NCBI GenBank assembly: GCA_937902455.1
Contig: CALELI010000070.1
Coordinates: forward strand, 1 to 11,579
Direction: 5' to 3'
Source: an uncultured Prevotellaceae bacterium
GTDB taxonomy: Bacteria; Bacteroidota; Bacteroidia; Bacteroidales; Bacteroidaceae
Length of the DNA stretch: 11,579 bases
Shown in pieces: positions 6,628-11,579 of this stretch. A program made the position numbers and the translations under genes. Under the pieces are notes generated by a model. That model did no database searches and was not told the origin of the DNA. It saw only the letters and a program-made list of their open reading frames with translations. Numbering within the stretch: the first letter of the stretch is position 1; every line of letters starts with the position of its first letter.

Positions 6628-8685
6628 TTAGTCATAAAAATTCCAGCTGAGTCCGAACCTGATTGAGGAAGGGTCCATAGGGTATCCCGGCGCCCAGAAA
6701 TACTCTCCGTCTTTCTGGTTCAGGTGGTAATACTGGATGTAGGCTCTCAGCTGCTTCAGGTCGAAGGCGGCATACACGCTTATGAGTGGGTAGGCACCGA
6801 TTTCCCTCAGATTGTCCGGATTCTGGTTCACGTACTGGGTGATGGCTGGAGAATAGTCGGGAGCGTTGTATTTTGTGAAGAACTTCACGTCGGCACCCAG
6901 TTCGGCTTTCAACACGTTCTTCACCAGCTGACCTGTGATATACAGGTTGTGGTACGTCGAGAGAGTCGGCAGCGGAATTACCTTGTCGTTCGATGACTTC
7001 TGGAAAGTGATGTCGTTGTCGAAATGCAGAATCTTCCACTTGAAGTTCTGACGGAGGTTCACGCTGAATACCTGCACGTTCTCGTCACACTGCATCGCCA
7101 TGGCATTATTGCTGAATCCCTGCTTGCTGTCTGCAATGTATGGGAGTCCACAGTTCTGGAAATAAGTGTAGTTTTTCAGGTTCTCCACTCCGGCTGTGAT
7201 AGTCGTCCCTGTGTGAGGCAGCGAGAACACACCCTCTATCCTTGTGCGGAATTCCTTGTCCAGATTGTTGTCCCACCATGCATTGCGGCTGTGGAAATGA
7301 CGGAAATAGAATCCGGGAGTCGCGTCCTTCACGTAGGCATTCACCTGTACCTGCATGGTGTCCGCAGCATTGAACATTCTGAATGGGACATTCAGTTCGC
7401 CCGTACCTTTCACGAAGAAGTCACCGCTGTGGTCACCCGTGAGTGTCATCTCTCCGTTAATGTTCAGGTGGAGGAGTGAACCCTGTGTGCGGATAATCTG
7501 TCCGCCAATCATCACGTCATGCTCCTTGTAGGAACTTACGAACTGGCTTCCGCCGTCTGCCGTGTCGGGAAGTTCGTACTTCCTGTTCTCCATGCCGATG
7601 TAGACGTTCAGCCCTGCGGCTGCCCATTTGTTGAAGCCCTCCCTGAGTGAGAGGCCCACGATGTTCTTTATGTAAGTCGCCTTTGTCTTGTCGTTGGTAG
7701 TGTCACCTGGCAGATACTGGAATGTGTGGAAGTTCGGTGTATCGATATTGCTCTTGTATATACGTCTTGCAGTGTTGAAATGCAAGGTATGGAACAGGCT
7801 GGCAATCGGCACGAACACGTCCTTCATGCTGGCTGAATCCTCGCCTTCCGTCCTGTAGAATCCCACATTATATCTGTGGTTCAGGTGGACGATGTTATGT
7901 TCCTGGCGCATCCATGTCTGTGAGAGTCGGGTAGGGATGTCGTTCGAGGTGAAGCTGCGTGCTATCTCCTCCGGGTGAGTGATGTAAGTCTCGTCCTCTA
8001 TTCCTCCGTTCTCTGCCATCTTCATGTAGTCGTGAGTGTACTGCAGGTGCAGGTCGTACTTGTCGCCAAGATAGGATACCCATCCCGAACCTTCCATGAA
8101 GGCTGTCTCCTGGTTGTCGTAGTATCCGTTGCCGTACAGGTACTTGAACTTGCCACCGAAGTTCACGCGCTTGCCGGCATTGTTCGTGAAGAGTACCGTG
8201 AAGTCGTCAAAGCCTGTAGTCTTCGAACCGCACACCTTATATTCCGCGTTCACGTACGGACATTTTGTATTATAGTAAAGGAACTTGTCGGAAGGGACAT
8301 AGAAGAAGTCGAACGGGTCGAGAAACACGAAGTCGTCGTGCTCGTTCCTCTCCATGAAAATCCTGTTGATGCGTGGAGAACCGAGGTTCGACAGAGTGTT
8401 GTAGTGTCCGTTCAGACCTTCCCCGAGAGCTTTGTTCTGAAACTGGTGCATCATGGTGTCAATCACCGTCGGGGTGATGTTGCCATAGATTTTGTCGATA
8501 GTCCATGCTCTCAGTTCCACCGGCACTTCCTTTTCTTTCTTCGATGATGTCGAGTCGTTCAGTCCCGCAGTAGGCAGGCTCATCATGTCAGAGTTCGACT
8601 CCAGTTCGCCGATGATACGCTGTCCCCAGGCCACACTCGCCATGCAACCAGTCATCAGGAACAATATGAATCTCTTTCCCTTCAT
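6628..8685 (-). CDS. Putative outer-membrane porin (Porin_10 family)
   Basis: The 685-residue product resembles the Bacteroidetes 'putative porin' family (Porin_10). It has a signal peptide with a likely cleavage after VAWG (about residue 21). The characteristic N-terminal block follows: WTIDKIYGNITP (61-72), HQFQN, GLNGHYNTLSNLGSPRINRIF (90-110), FVFLDPFDFFY (119-129), FLYYNTKCPYVN and AGKRVNF...LYGNGYYDNQ. Many alternating aromatic beta strands then lead to the C-terminal strand RFGLSWNFYD, which ends in an aromatic-rich beta signal for BAM insertion. The substrate is unknown. I place the start at the ATG at 8685, which overlaps the preceding TGA by one base (TGATG); a GTG at 8688 would add one residue. 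Cys 14 in MTGC faintly resembles a lipobox, but the cleavage site at 21 fits better. Confidence 0.88.
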   Translation of the reverse strand: MKGKRFILFLMTGCMASVAWGQRIIGELESNSDMMSLPTAGLNDSTSSKKEKEVPVELRAWTIDKIYGNITPTVIDTMMHQFQNKALGEGLNGHYNTLSNLGSPRINRIFMERNEHDDFVFLDPFDFFYVPSDKFLYYNTKCPYVNAEYKVCGSKTTGFDDFTVLFTNNAGKRVNFGGKFKYLYGNGYYDNQETAFMEGSGWVSYLGDKYDLHLQYTHDYMKMAENGGIEDETYITHPEEIARSFTSNDIPTRLSQTWMRQEHNIVHLNHRYNVGFYRTEGEDSASMKDVFVPIASLFHTLHFNTARRIYKSNIDTPNFHTFQYLPGDTTNDKTKATYIKNIVGLSLREGFNKWAAAGLNVYIGMENRKYELPDTADGGSQFVSSYKEHDVMIGGQIIRTQGSLLHLNINGEMTLTGDHSGDFFVKGTGELNVPFRMFNAADTMQVQVNAYVKDATPGFYFRHFHSRNAWWDNNLDKEFRTRIEGVFSLPHTGTTITAGVENLKNYTYFQNCGLPYIADSKQGFSNNAMAMQCDENVQVFSVNLRQNFKWKILHFDNDITFQKSSNDKVIPLPTLSTYHNLYITGQLVKNVLKAELGADVKFFTKYNAPDYSPAITQYVNQNPDNLREIGAYPLISVYAAFDLKQLRAYIQYYHLNQKDGEYFWAPGYPMDPSSIRFGLSWNFYD

Positions 8686-8948
8686 CACATCATGAAACGG
8701 ATAAAGAACTCGATCACCTTCACCATGAGCGAACCGAATCCAAGTCCGAAGAACAGAGCCTTGTTCTCCGGAAAAGCGAAATACACCACTACGGTCACGA
8801 TGAAGCCTATGATGAAGATTGTGTTAAGAACCTTCCTTATAGTCTTTATCTTGTACAGGTTCAGAGACTTTCCCTTCCTGTGCTTCCCGTGCCCCTTGCT
8901 CTCGGCAAGAGCCTCCTCAATTATCTTGTCAACCTCTTCGCTGTTCAT
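8685..8948 (-). CDS. Small two-helix inner-membrane protein of unknown function
   Basis: This is an 87-residue protein with an acidic N-terminal helix (MNSEEVDKIIEEALAE), a basic stretch (KGHGKHRKGKSLNLYKIKTIRK), and two hydrophobic segments: about 40-58 (LNTIFIIGFIVTVVVYFAF) and about 64-85 (ALFFGLGFGSLMVKVIEFFIRF). The positive-inside rule would place the N-terminus in the cytoplasm. I recognise no named family. Its TGA overlaps the porin ATG by one base, so translation of the two is probably coupled. This suggests a role near the porin or simply a shared operon. The start at 8948 leaves a 45-nt gap to the upstream DUF4468 gene, much of which is a 7-nt repeat array. Confidence 0.75.
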   Translation of the reverse strand: MNSEEVDKIIEEALAESKGHGKHRKGKSLNLYKIKTIRKVLNTIFIIGFIVTVVVYFAFPENKALFFGLGFGSLMVKVIEFFIRFMM

Positions 8949-8966
8949 CAGCTGTTATTTATTGGC

Positions 8967-8998
8967 CACTATTCACTTTTCACTATTCACTATTCACT
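8967..8998 (-). repeat. 7-nt tandem repeat (unit AGTGAAT, about 4.5 copies)
   Basis: Read on the minus strand, 32 nt consist of the unit AGTGAAT repeated four times (one copy AGTGAAA) plus a partial AGTG. The DUF4468 gene ends inside the first copy: its TGA stop (8996-8994) is part of the unit. The array fills most of the gap to the next gene. Confidence 0.85.
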
Positions 8999-9680
8999 CT
9001 GGCAGTGATGCCAGTTCTGCAAACAGCTCATTCACCAGGTCAACGGTCTTTGCACGGAACTTGCCGTACATGCGGTTCAGTGTACCTTTCTTTGTGATAG
9101 CCTCCTTGTCGGTGATATATTCCTCGGCTGTCATCATCTCTGCCACGTCGTACTTGTATGAAATCTCAGACACAGTGGCTGTAATAGTCCCGTCGGAATA
9201 CTGCACGTTCAGCTTGTACTGGAAGCGTGCATAGTCTTTTGCGAGGGTACGGTTTGAGAATACCTGTTCCTCTTCACCCTGGCAGGTCATCTTGCCGGCA
9301 GTGGCATCATGGCTTGTCACCTTGGCAAACTCACAGTTCTTGTAGTATGCAGCGTCACTCCAGTAACCACTCTCCGTGTTAGCCATGTATCTCACCGATG
9401 CCCATCCTGCAAGTGCCTTGCCTATGTCCGCCTTTGTCTTGCCGGCAACCTGGATAGTCTTTGAGAACACCACCTTGCCGTTCACCTCTGGAACCACACC
9501 TGCTTTCAGGTACTCGGCAGGATTAAGATGACATACGGCACCCTTCTTTCCGTTAAGATAATACAGGCCCGAGCCCGCGCTACCTACGCGAGGAGCCACC
9601 ATTGTCTGTGCACTACACTCTACACTTGCGAGAGTCATCACTGCTGCTAAAACTGCGAAAATCGACTTAAATCTGTTCAT
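8994..9680 (-). CDS. Exported DUF4468-like protein
   Basis: This is a 228-residue protein of unknown function. I choose the ATG at 9680 (MNRFKSIF), which gives a clean signal peptide with a hydrophobic core FAVLAAVMTLASV and a probable signal peptidase I site CSA|QT at about residue 24. An upstream in-frame TTG at 9710 lies inside the predicted -7 box and is unlikely. The mature protein contains VVFSKTIQVAGKTKADIGKALAGW (about 70-93), a beta-strand/helix pattern like the start of DUF4468 domains (TBP-like fold), followed by several strands such as YARFQYKLNVQYSDGTITATVSEISYKY (150-177). The C-terminal helix (MYGKFRAKTVDLVNELFAEL) ends the protein. It is the first gene of the long minus-strand train, reading away from the tRNA pair. 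Confidence 0.7.
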   Translation of the reverse strand: MNRFKSIFAVLAAVMTLASVECSAQTMVAPRVGSAGSGLYYLNGKKGAVCHLNPAEYLKAGVVPEVNGKVVFSKTIQVAGKTKADIGKALAGWASVRYMANTESGYWSDAAYYKNCEFAKVTSHDATAGKMTCQGEEEQVFSNRTLAKDYARFQYKLNVQYSDGTITATVSEISYKYDVAEMMTAEEYITDKEAITKKGTLNRMYGKFRAKTVDLVNELFAELASLPE

Positions 9681-9707
9681 ATCGTATGGATTTTTTATTA
9701 TTTTCTG

Positions 9708-9715
9708 CAAAGTTA
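9708..9715 (-). promoter_or_regulatory. Candidate -7 box for the DUF4468 gene
   Basis: TAACTTTG on the minus strand fits the Bacteroidetes TAnnTTTG -7 element and is followed by CAG. A start near 9701 would give a leader of about 20 nt before the ATG at 9680. I see no TTTG at the expected -33 distance; an A-rich tract lies there, so the -33 is weak or missing. Confidence 0.5.
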
Positions 9716-9735
9716 TAACTTTTTTTTGAATTTTG

Positions 9736-9767
9736 TTTGGTCAATTAAGAAAATTAAACTAATTTTG
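9736..9767 (+). promoter_or_regulatory. Bacteroidetes sigma-A promoter for the tRNA-Ser/tRNA-Glu pair
   Basis: TTTG (9736-9739) is followed after exactly 20 nt by a perfect -7 box TAATTTTG (9760-9767) and then CAC. Transcription would begin near 9775, about 22 nt before the mature tRNA-Ser. The region is divergent from the DUF4468 promoter, the two -7 boxes being about 45 nt apart. Confidence 0.8.
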
Positions 9768-9796
9768 CACTCGCAAATTTTTCAGAGGCTTATCTT

Positions 9797-9883
9797 GGAA
9801 GGATGGGTGAGTGGCTGAAACCAGCAGTTTGCTAAACTGCCGTGCGGGTAACCGTACCGGGGGTTCGAATCCCCCTCCTTCCG
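9797..9883 (+). tRNA. tRNA-Ser (anticodon GCT)
   Basis: An 87-nt class II tRNA. The acceptor stem is GGAAGGA (9797-9803) paired with TCCTTCC (9876-9882), with discriminator G at 9883 as expected for serine. The anticodon stem GCAGT/ACTGC encloses the loop TTGCTAA with anticodon GCT at 9831-9833, reading AGC and AGU. A long variable arm (around CGTGCGGGTAACCGTACC) and a T arm GGGGG-TTCGAAT-CCCCC follow. The 3' CCA is not encoded. Confidence 0.96.
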
Positions 9884-9904
9884 CGAAGGACAGAATTCTA
9901 TCAT

Positions 9905-9976
9905 GGCGCTTTCGTCTAGCGGCTAGGACACATGCCTCTCACGCATGGAACACGAGTTCGATTCTCGTAGGCGCTA
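9905..9976 (+). tRNA. tRNA-Glu (anticodon CTC)
   Basis: A 72-nt tRNA beginning 21 nt after tRNA-Ser. The D arm has TCGTCTAGCGGCTAGGAC. The anticodon stem CATGC/GCATG encloses CTCTCAC with anticodon CTC at 9938-9940, reading GAG. The T arm is ACGAG-TTCGATT-CTCGT. The acceptor pairs GGCGCTT with AGGCGCT, which gives a G1-U72 wobble at the end in my fold, with discriminator A and no encoded CCA. Confidence 0.93.
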
Positions 9977-9990
9977 CATTCCAACCCCAT

Positions 9991-10023
9991 AAAAGCTGCG
10001 AACCCGCAGCTTTTTTTGTTTTT
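9991..10023 (+). terminator. Rho-independent terminator of the tRNA pair
   Basis: A perfect 10-bp stem, AAAAGCTGCG (9991-10000) and CGCAGCTTTT (10005-10014), closes on the 4-nt loop AACC. It runs directly into a T-rich tract to about 10023. It lies 14 nt after tRNA-Glu and should end that transcript. Confidence 0.93.
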
Positions 10024-10149
10024 CTATAGTCGTAATAGTTTTATAGTCTTTATAGCAGTTATAGCAGTTATAGCAGTTATAGCAGTTATAGCAGTTATAG
10101 TTGTTATAGTTTCTATAATCCCTATAATCTCTATAATCCCTATAAAAAC
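10024..10149. repeat. 9-nt tandem repeat array (core unit TATAGCAGT)
   Basis: About fourteen 9-nt units keep one register across 126 nt. The centre is five perfect copies of TATAGCAGT (10051-10095). Flanking units are diverged versions: TATAGTCTT before, then TATAGTTGT, TATAGTTTC, TATAATCCC, TATAATCTC, TATAATCCC and TATAAAAAC. Identical copies in the middle and diverged ones at the edges are typical of an array that grows and shrinks by slippage. It starts right after the tRNA terminator and shows no coding signature. Confidence 0.9.
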
Positions 10150-10150
10150 C

Positions 10151-10182
10151 AAAGCAAGGCAGTCATTCGACCACCTTGCTTT
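10151..10182 (-). terminator. Probable terminator downstream of the Spy-like gene
   Basis: AAAGCAAGG (10151-10159) and CCTTGCTTT (10174-10182) form a perfect 9-bp stem around a 14-nt loop. Read on the minus strand the stem is followed by GGTTTTTATAG, a short T tract, which suits termination of the leftward transcript from the Spy-like gene about 115 nt after its stop. The plus strand has only a weak T-rich follow-up (ATATTTGC). Confidence 0.65.
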
Positions 10183-10220
10183 ATATTTGCGTTAGCGTTT
10201 TTCTAAAGTCTCGAATCCTC

Positions 10221-10292
10221 GTAGTCTTGTAGACTTGTTGACTCGTTGACTTGTTGACTCGTAGACTCGTAGACTCGTCTACTCGTTGACTA
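10221..10292. repeat. 8-nt tandem repeat array (unit GTNGACTC)
   Basis: Nine 8-nt units lie in perfect register: GTAGTCTT, GTAGACTT, GTTGACTC, GTTGACTT, GTTGACTC, GTAGACTC twice, GTCTACTC and GTTGACTA. The array ends 4 nt before the stop codon of the Spy-like gene, so it would lie in that mRNA's 3' untranslated region. The GTCTAC unit is the reverse complement of GTAGAC in its neighbours, so the transcript can fold back on itself. Confidence 0.88.
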
Positions 10293-10296
10293 TTTT

Positions 10297-10863
10297 TTAG
10301 AACATAGGCATACCGCCGCCGAAGCCGCCACCCATAGGCATACCACCGCCCATAGGCATACCGCCGCCGAAGCCACCCATAGGGAATCCACCCATGCCGC
10401 CCATACGGCCCATCATAGCAGCTGCAGCACCCATGCCACCAGTAGCACGTGAACTAAGCAAAACCTGAGCAGCCTGAACAGGAGTAAGGAATTCCTTGAA
10501 CTTAGCAAAATATTCCTTGTCCACATCCATCTGCTTGAGCATACGGTCAAAATTCTTCTGAACATTTTCTTCAGCCTGTTCGTCAGTCATGTTCTTGAAG
10601 TCGAGAGCAGCCTCTTCAGATTCAGCATTACCACCAGTAGGGTTGATAGCGTTGAAACGAGCAGTCTGCCAGTCGAGGAACATAGCAGTAAACTTAGTTT
10701 TCTGTTCTTTCTTCAGTTTAAGAGTCTTAGCCAGATCCTCAGCCTGAGTGTTTAAGAGTTCAGTCATGTTGACACTGTTCTGACGGTCACGACGGGAATT
10801 TCTCTGAGCAGATGCGCTCACTGTGATGAGAGCGATCAAAGCAAAAGTGAGTAGTTTTTTCAT
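10297..10863 (-). CDS. Exported Spy/LTXXQ-like helical protein with Gly/Met-rich tail
   Basis: The product has 188 residues. A signal peptide (KKLLTFALIALITVSASAQ) has a probable cleavage after ASA (residue 19). The mature part, about 30-140, is predicted mainly helical and charged: TELLNTQAEDLAKTLKL, KEQKTKFTAMFLDWQ, and KEFLTPVQAAQVL near 123-135, which recalls the LTPxQ motif of periplasmic Spy/CpxP-like proteins. Bacteroidetes relatives of that kind are usually uncharacterised, so the family link is tentative. Residues 142-188 are nearly all Gly and Met with a few Phe, Pro and Ala, including 12 Met and GGGMPM repeats. This could be a flexible, surface-exposed or metal-binding tail. Codons such as GGT, GCT, CGT and AAA dominate, which suggests strong expression. 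It is a single-gene unit with a terminator-like stem downstream. Confidence 0.75.
   Translation of the reverse strand: MKKLLTFALIALITVSASAQRNSRRDRQNSVNMTELLNTQAEDLAKTLKLKKEQKTKFTAMFLDWQTARFNAINPTGGNAESEEAALDFKNMTDEQAEENVQKNFDRMLKQMDVDKEYFAKFKEFLTPVQAAQVLLSSRATGGMGAAAAMMGRMGGMGGFPMGGFGGGMPMGGGMPMGGGFGGGMPMF
10303..10374. repeat. Internal direct repeats encoding the Gly/Met tail
   Basis: A 24-nt sequence beginning CATAGGCATACCGCC is present identically at 10303-10326 and 10351-10374, with a shorter related copy (CCCATAGGCATACC) at 10331-10344 between them. They encode the GGGMPM/GFGGG units at the C-terminus of the Spy-like protein. Nucleotide-level identity points to recent duplication. Confidence 0.85.
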
Positions 10864-11105
10864 GTTACTTTTTTTATTAAAATTATTGAGTTACATTTGT
10901 TTCTGCTACTAAGACTCCCACATCCCCAAAAGGTTTAATTGCCTTCAAAAAATAATTGGATACGGAATTTATACTCTCAATCTATATAGAAAGGCAATAT
11001 TTACAGTGCCGTCTCCTCGTCTCTTAGCGTCCTTGATGCTTGTTAACTTGTTTTAGGTTAAAGTTCTTTTCTTTCTCGTATCATCCTTCGATGACTCTTC
11101 GTTGT

Positions 11106-11127
11106 TTCTCAGCGATCTAACTGAGAA
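11106..11127. other. Stem-loop at the presumed 5' end of the Spy-like transcript
   Basis: TTCTCAG (11106-11112) and CTGAGAA (11121-11127) form a perfect 7-bp stem with an 8-nt loop. If transcription starts near 11125 on the minus strand, this hairpin would be at the very 5' end of the RNA. A second small hairpin (TCATC-CTTC-GATGA, 11081-11094) follows about 10 nt later. Confidence 0.5.
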
Positions 11128-11131
11128 GTTG

Positions 11132-11139
11132 CAAAGTCA
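11132..11139 (-). promoter_or_regulatory. Candidate -7 box for a long-leader transcript of the Spy-like gene
   Basis: Minus-strand TGACTTTG followed by CAAC is one base from the TAnnTTTG consensus. No TTTG is visible 20 nt upstream, so the -33 match is poor. A start near 11125 would give a leader of about 260 nt. No better-placed promoter was found closer to the ATG at 10863. Confidence 0.35.
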
Positions 11140-11160
11140 CAGGAAAGAAGCATAAATGGG

Positions 11161-11203
11161 TGATGCAAGGACTAGCGGACAAGAGAACTCCCGTGTTGCA
11201 TCA
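11161..11203. repeat. Inverted repeat TGATGCAA / TTGCATCA
   Basis: TGATGCAA at 11161-11168 and its exact reverse complement TTGCATCA at 11196-11203 enclose 27 nt that include a possible inner CGG/CCG pairing. A second small inverted repeat, TCAGAA / TTCTGA, starts at 11201 and overlaps its right arm, so the two could be alternative folds. Confidence 0.5.
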
Positions 11204-11250
11204 GAATGTCATGTCCTTCTGAACACGGTACAAAGGTTGTGCATAATTTT

Positions 11251-11273
11251 TTGTATCGACCATACAATTTTTT
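11251..11273 (+). terminator. Weak hairpin with T tract
   Basis: TTGTAT (11251-11256) and ATACAA (11262-11267) form a 6-bp A/T-rich stem with loop CGACC, followed by six T. The shape is terminator-like on the plus strand, but the stem is weak and no plus-strand gene is visible upstream to end here. Confidence 0.25.
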
Positions 11274-11357
11274 CCTTATTTATGTGTGATGTAGCCAGAT
11301 GCGTCGTGTTGCTTCCATTTGCTTAGATGTTATTCTCCTTTGTTAATAAAATTACAC

Positions 11358-11365
11358 TACCTTTG
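11358..11365 (+). promoter_or_regulatory. Candidate plus-strand -7 box near the right edge
   Basis: TACCTTTG matches the TAnnTTTG -7 consensus exactly. A TTTG at 11339-11342 lies 15 nt upstream rather than the usual 19-20, so the pair is not ideal. If used, it would drive a transcript toward a gene beyond the window. Confidence 0.3.
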
Positions 11366-11504
11366 AACACCGAATTGTCGGAGGGTGGTTTCAGGCGCGT
11401 GGTTAGTGCTGGTTCAGTTCCTTCAAGTATAGTATTCTTATTATTTATGGGAAATATTGCATCGTGACTTTGTCAACTGTGTAGAGGTGCTCATATCTGC
11501 AGTT

Positions 11505-11523
11505 TGGTATAGTGAATATACCA
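11505..11523. repeat. Short palindrome TGGTATA-gtgaa-TATACCA
   Basis: Two perfect 7-nt arms (11505-11511 and 11517-11523) surround the 5-nt spacer GTGAA. The symmetry and its place upstream of whatever lies past the right edge would suit an operator or an mRNA leader hairpin; nothing here decides between them. Confidence 0.45.
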
Positions 11524-11579
11524 TAGCAATACGAGATATTGAACAATTATTTTTCTAATATAAAAGAATTAAAAAAATA

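Larger units (their letters stand above)
10864..11579. other. 716-nt right-end region without a convincing gene
   Basis: I find no convincing ORF on either strand. The longest candidate noted is 46 codons on the plus strand (11327-11467), with no recognisable features. The part nearest the Spy-like gene (10864-11140) could be its 5' leader if the -7 box near 11132 is real. The segment 10990-11240 is richer in G and C and in stem-loops than its surroundings. The segment 11240-11579 is A/T-rich and may be the upstream region of a gene beyond the right edge. Confidence 0.6.

Noticed and set aside
7975..8547. 190-codon plus-strand open frame opposite the porin
   Set aside because: Val-rich antisense shadow of the porin gene with no recognisable domain or promoter.
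8644..8685. Lipobox (MTGC) making the porin a lipoprotein
   Set aside because: The -3 residue is Met and a good signal peptidase I site (VAWG|Q) follows; porins of this family are barrels without lipid anchors.
9678..9710. TTG start at 9710 for the DUF4468 gene
   Set aside because: It lies inside the predicted -7 box, and the ATG at 9680 gives a standard signal peptide.
9797..10149. Genomic island or attachment site at the tRNA genes
   Set aside because: No integrase, no partial tRNA duplicate and no direct repeat of a tRNA 3' end are seen in the window.
10024..10292. CRISPR array
   Set aside because: Repeat units are 8-9 nt with no unique spacers and no cas genes; these are simple tandem repeats.
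11327..11467. 46-codon plus-strand open frame
   Set aside because: No homology recognised, its ATG lies upstream of the candidate -7 box at 11358, and composition is unremarkable; a chance frame is more likely.

Overview
The window looks like chromosomal DNA of a Bacteroidales bacterium, most likely in or near Prevotellaceae. The evidence is family content (Porin_10-type porin, DUF4348 and DUF4468 proteins, the Bacteroidetes form of LptE) and promoters with the Bacteroidetes -33 TTTG / -7 TAnnTTTG signature. Starts are mostly preceded by A/T-rich sequence with no clear Shine-Dalgarno. The genus is an inference; there is no rRNA or marker gene to fix it.

Positions 1-9680 form one long minus-strand gene train. 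In transcription order (right to left) it runs: exported DUF4468 protein, small two-helix membrane protein, outer-membrane porin, sigma-54 activator without receiver domain, LptE, SecG, NhaA, DUF4348 lipoprotein, MurB, a PhnP-like metallo-beta-lactamase-fold protein with an abnormal C-terminus, and a QueT-family transporter cut by the left edge. Many junctions overlap (4, 4, 14 and 1 nt) or are separated by 7-45 nt, so co-transcription is likely. A clear internal promoter lies in front of secG. The theme is the cell envelope: LPS export, protein translocation, peptidoglycan precursor synthesis, porin, lipoprotein and Na+/H+ exchange.

Positions 9700-10020 are a divergent region. A minus-strand -7 box serves the DUF4468 gene and a strong plus-strand promoter serves tRNA-Ser(GCT) and tRNA-Glu(CTC), which end at a textbook terminator. 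The tRNA and secG promoters share an identical 13-nt upstream element and an identical 11-nt -7 region at the same spacing.

Positions 10024-10296 hold two short-unit tandem arrays (9-nt and 8-nt units) on either side of a probable terminator. A third array (7-nt unit) contains the stop codon of the DUF4468 gene. Next on the minus strand is an exported Spy-like helical protein with a Gly/Met-rich tail and codon use suggesting high expression. The final 716 bases (10864-11579) have no convincing gene, but hold several stem-loops and a possible distant promoter implying a long 5' leader for the Spy-like gene.

No mobile element, CRISPR array or defence system was seen. The most unusual items are the chimeric metallo-beta-lactamase-fold gene, the matched extended promoters, the three tandem arrays and the structured region at the right end.
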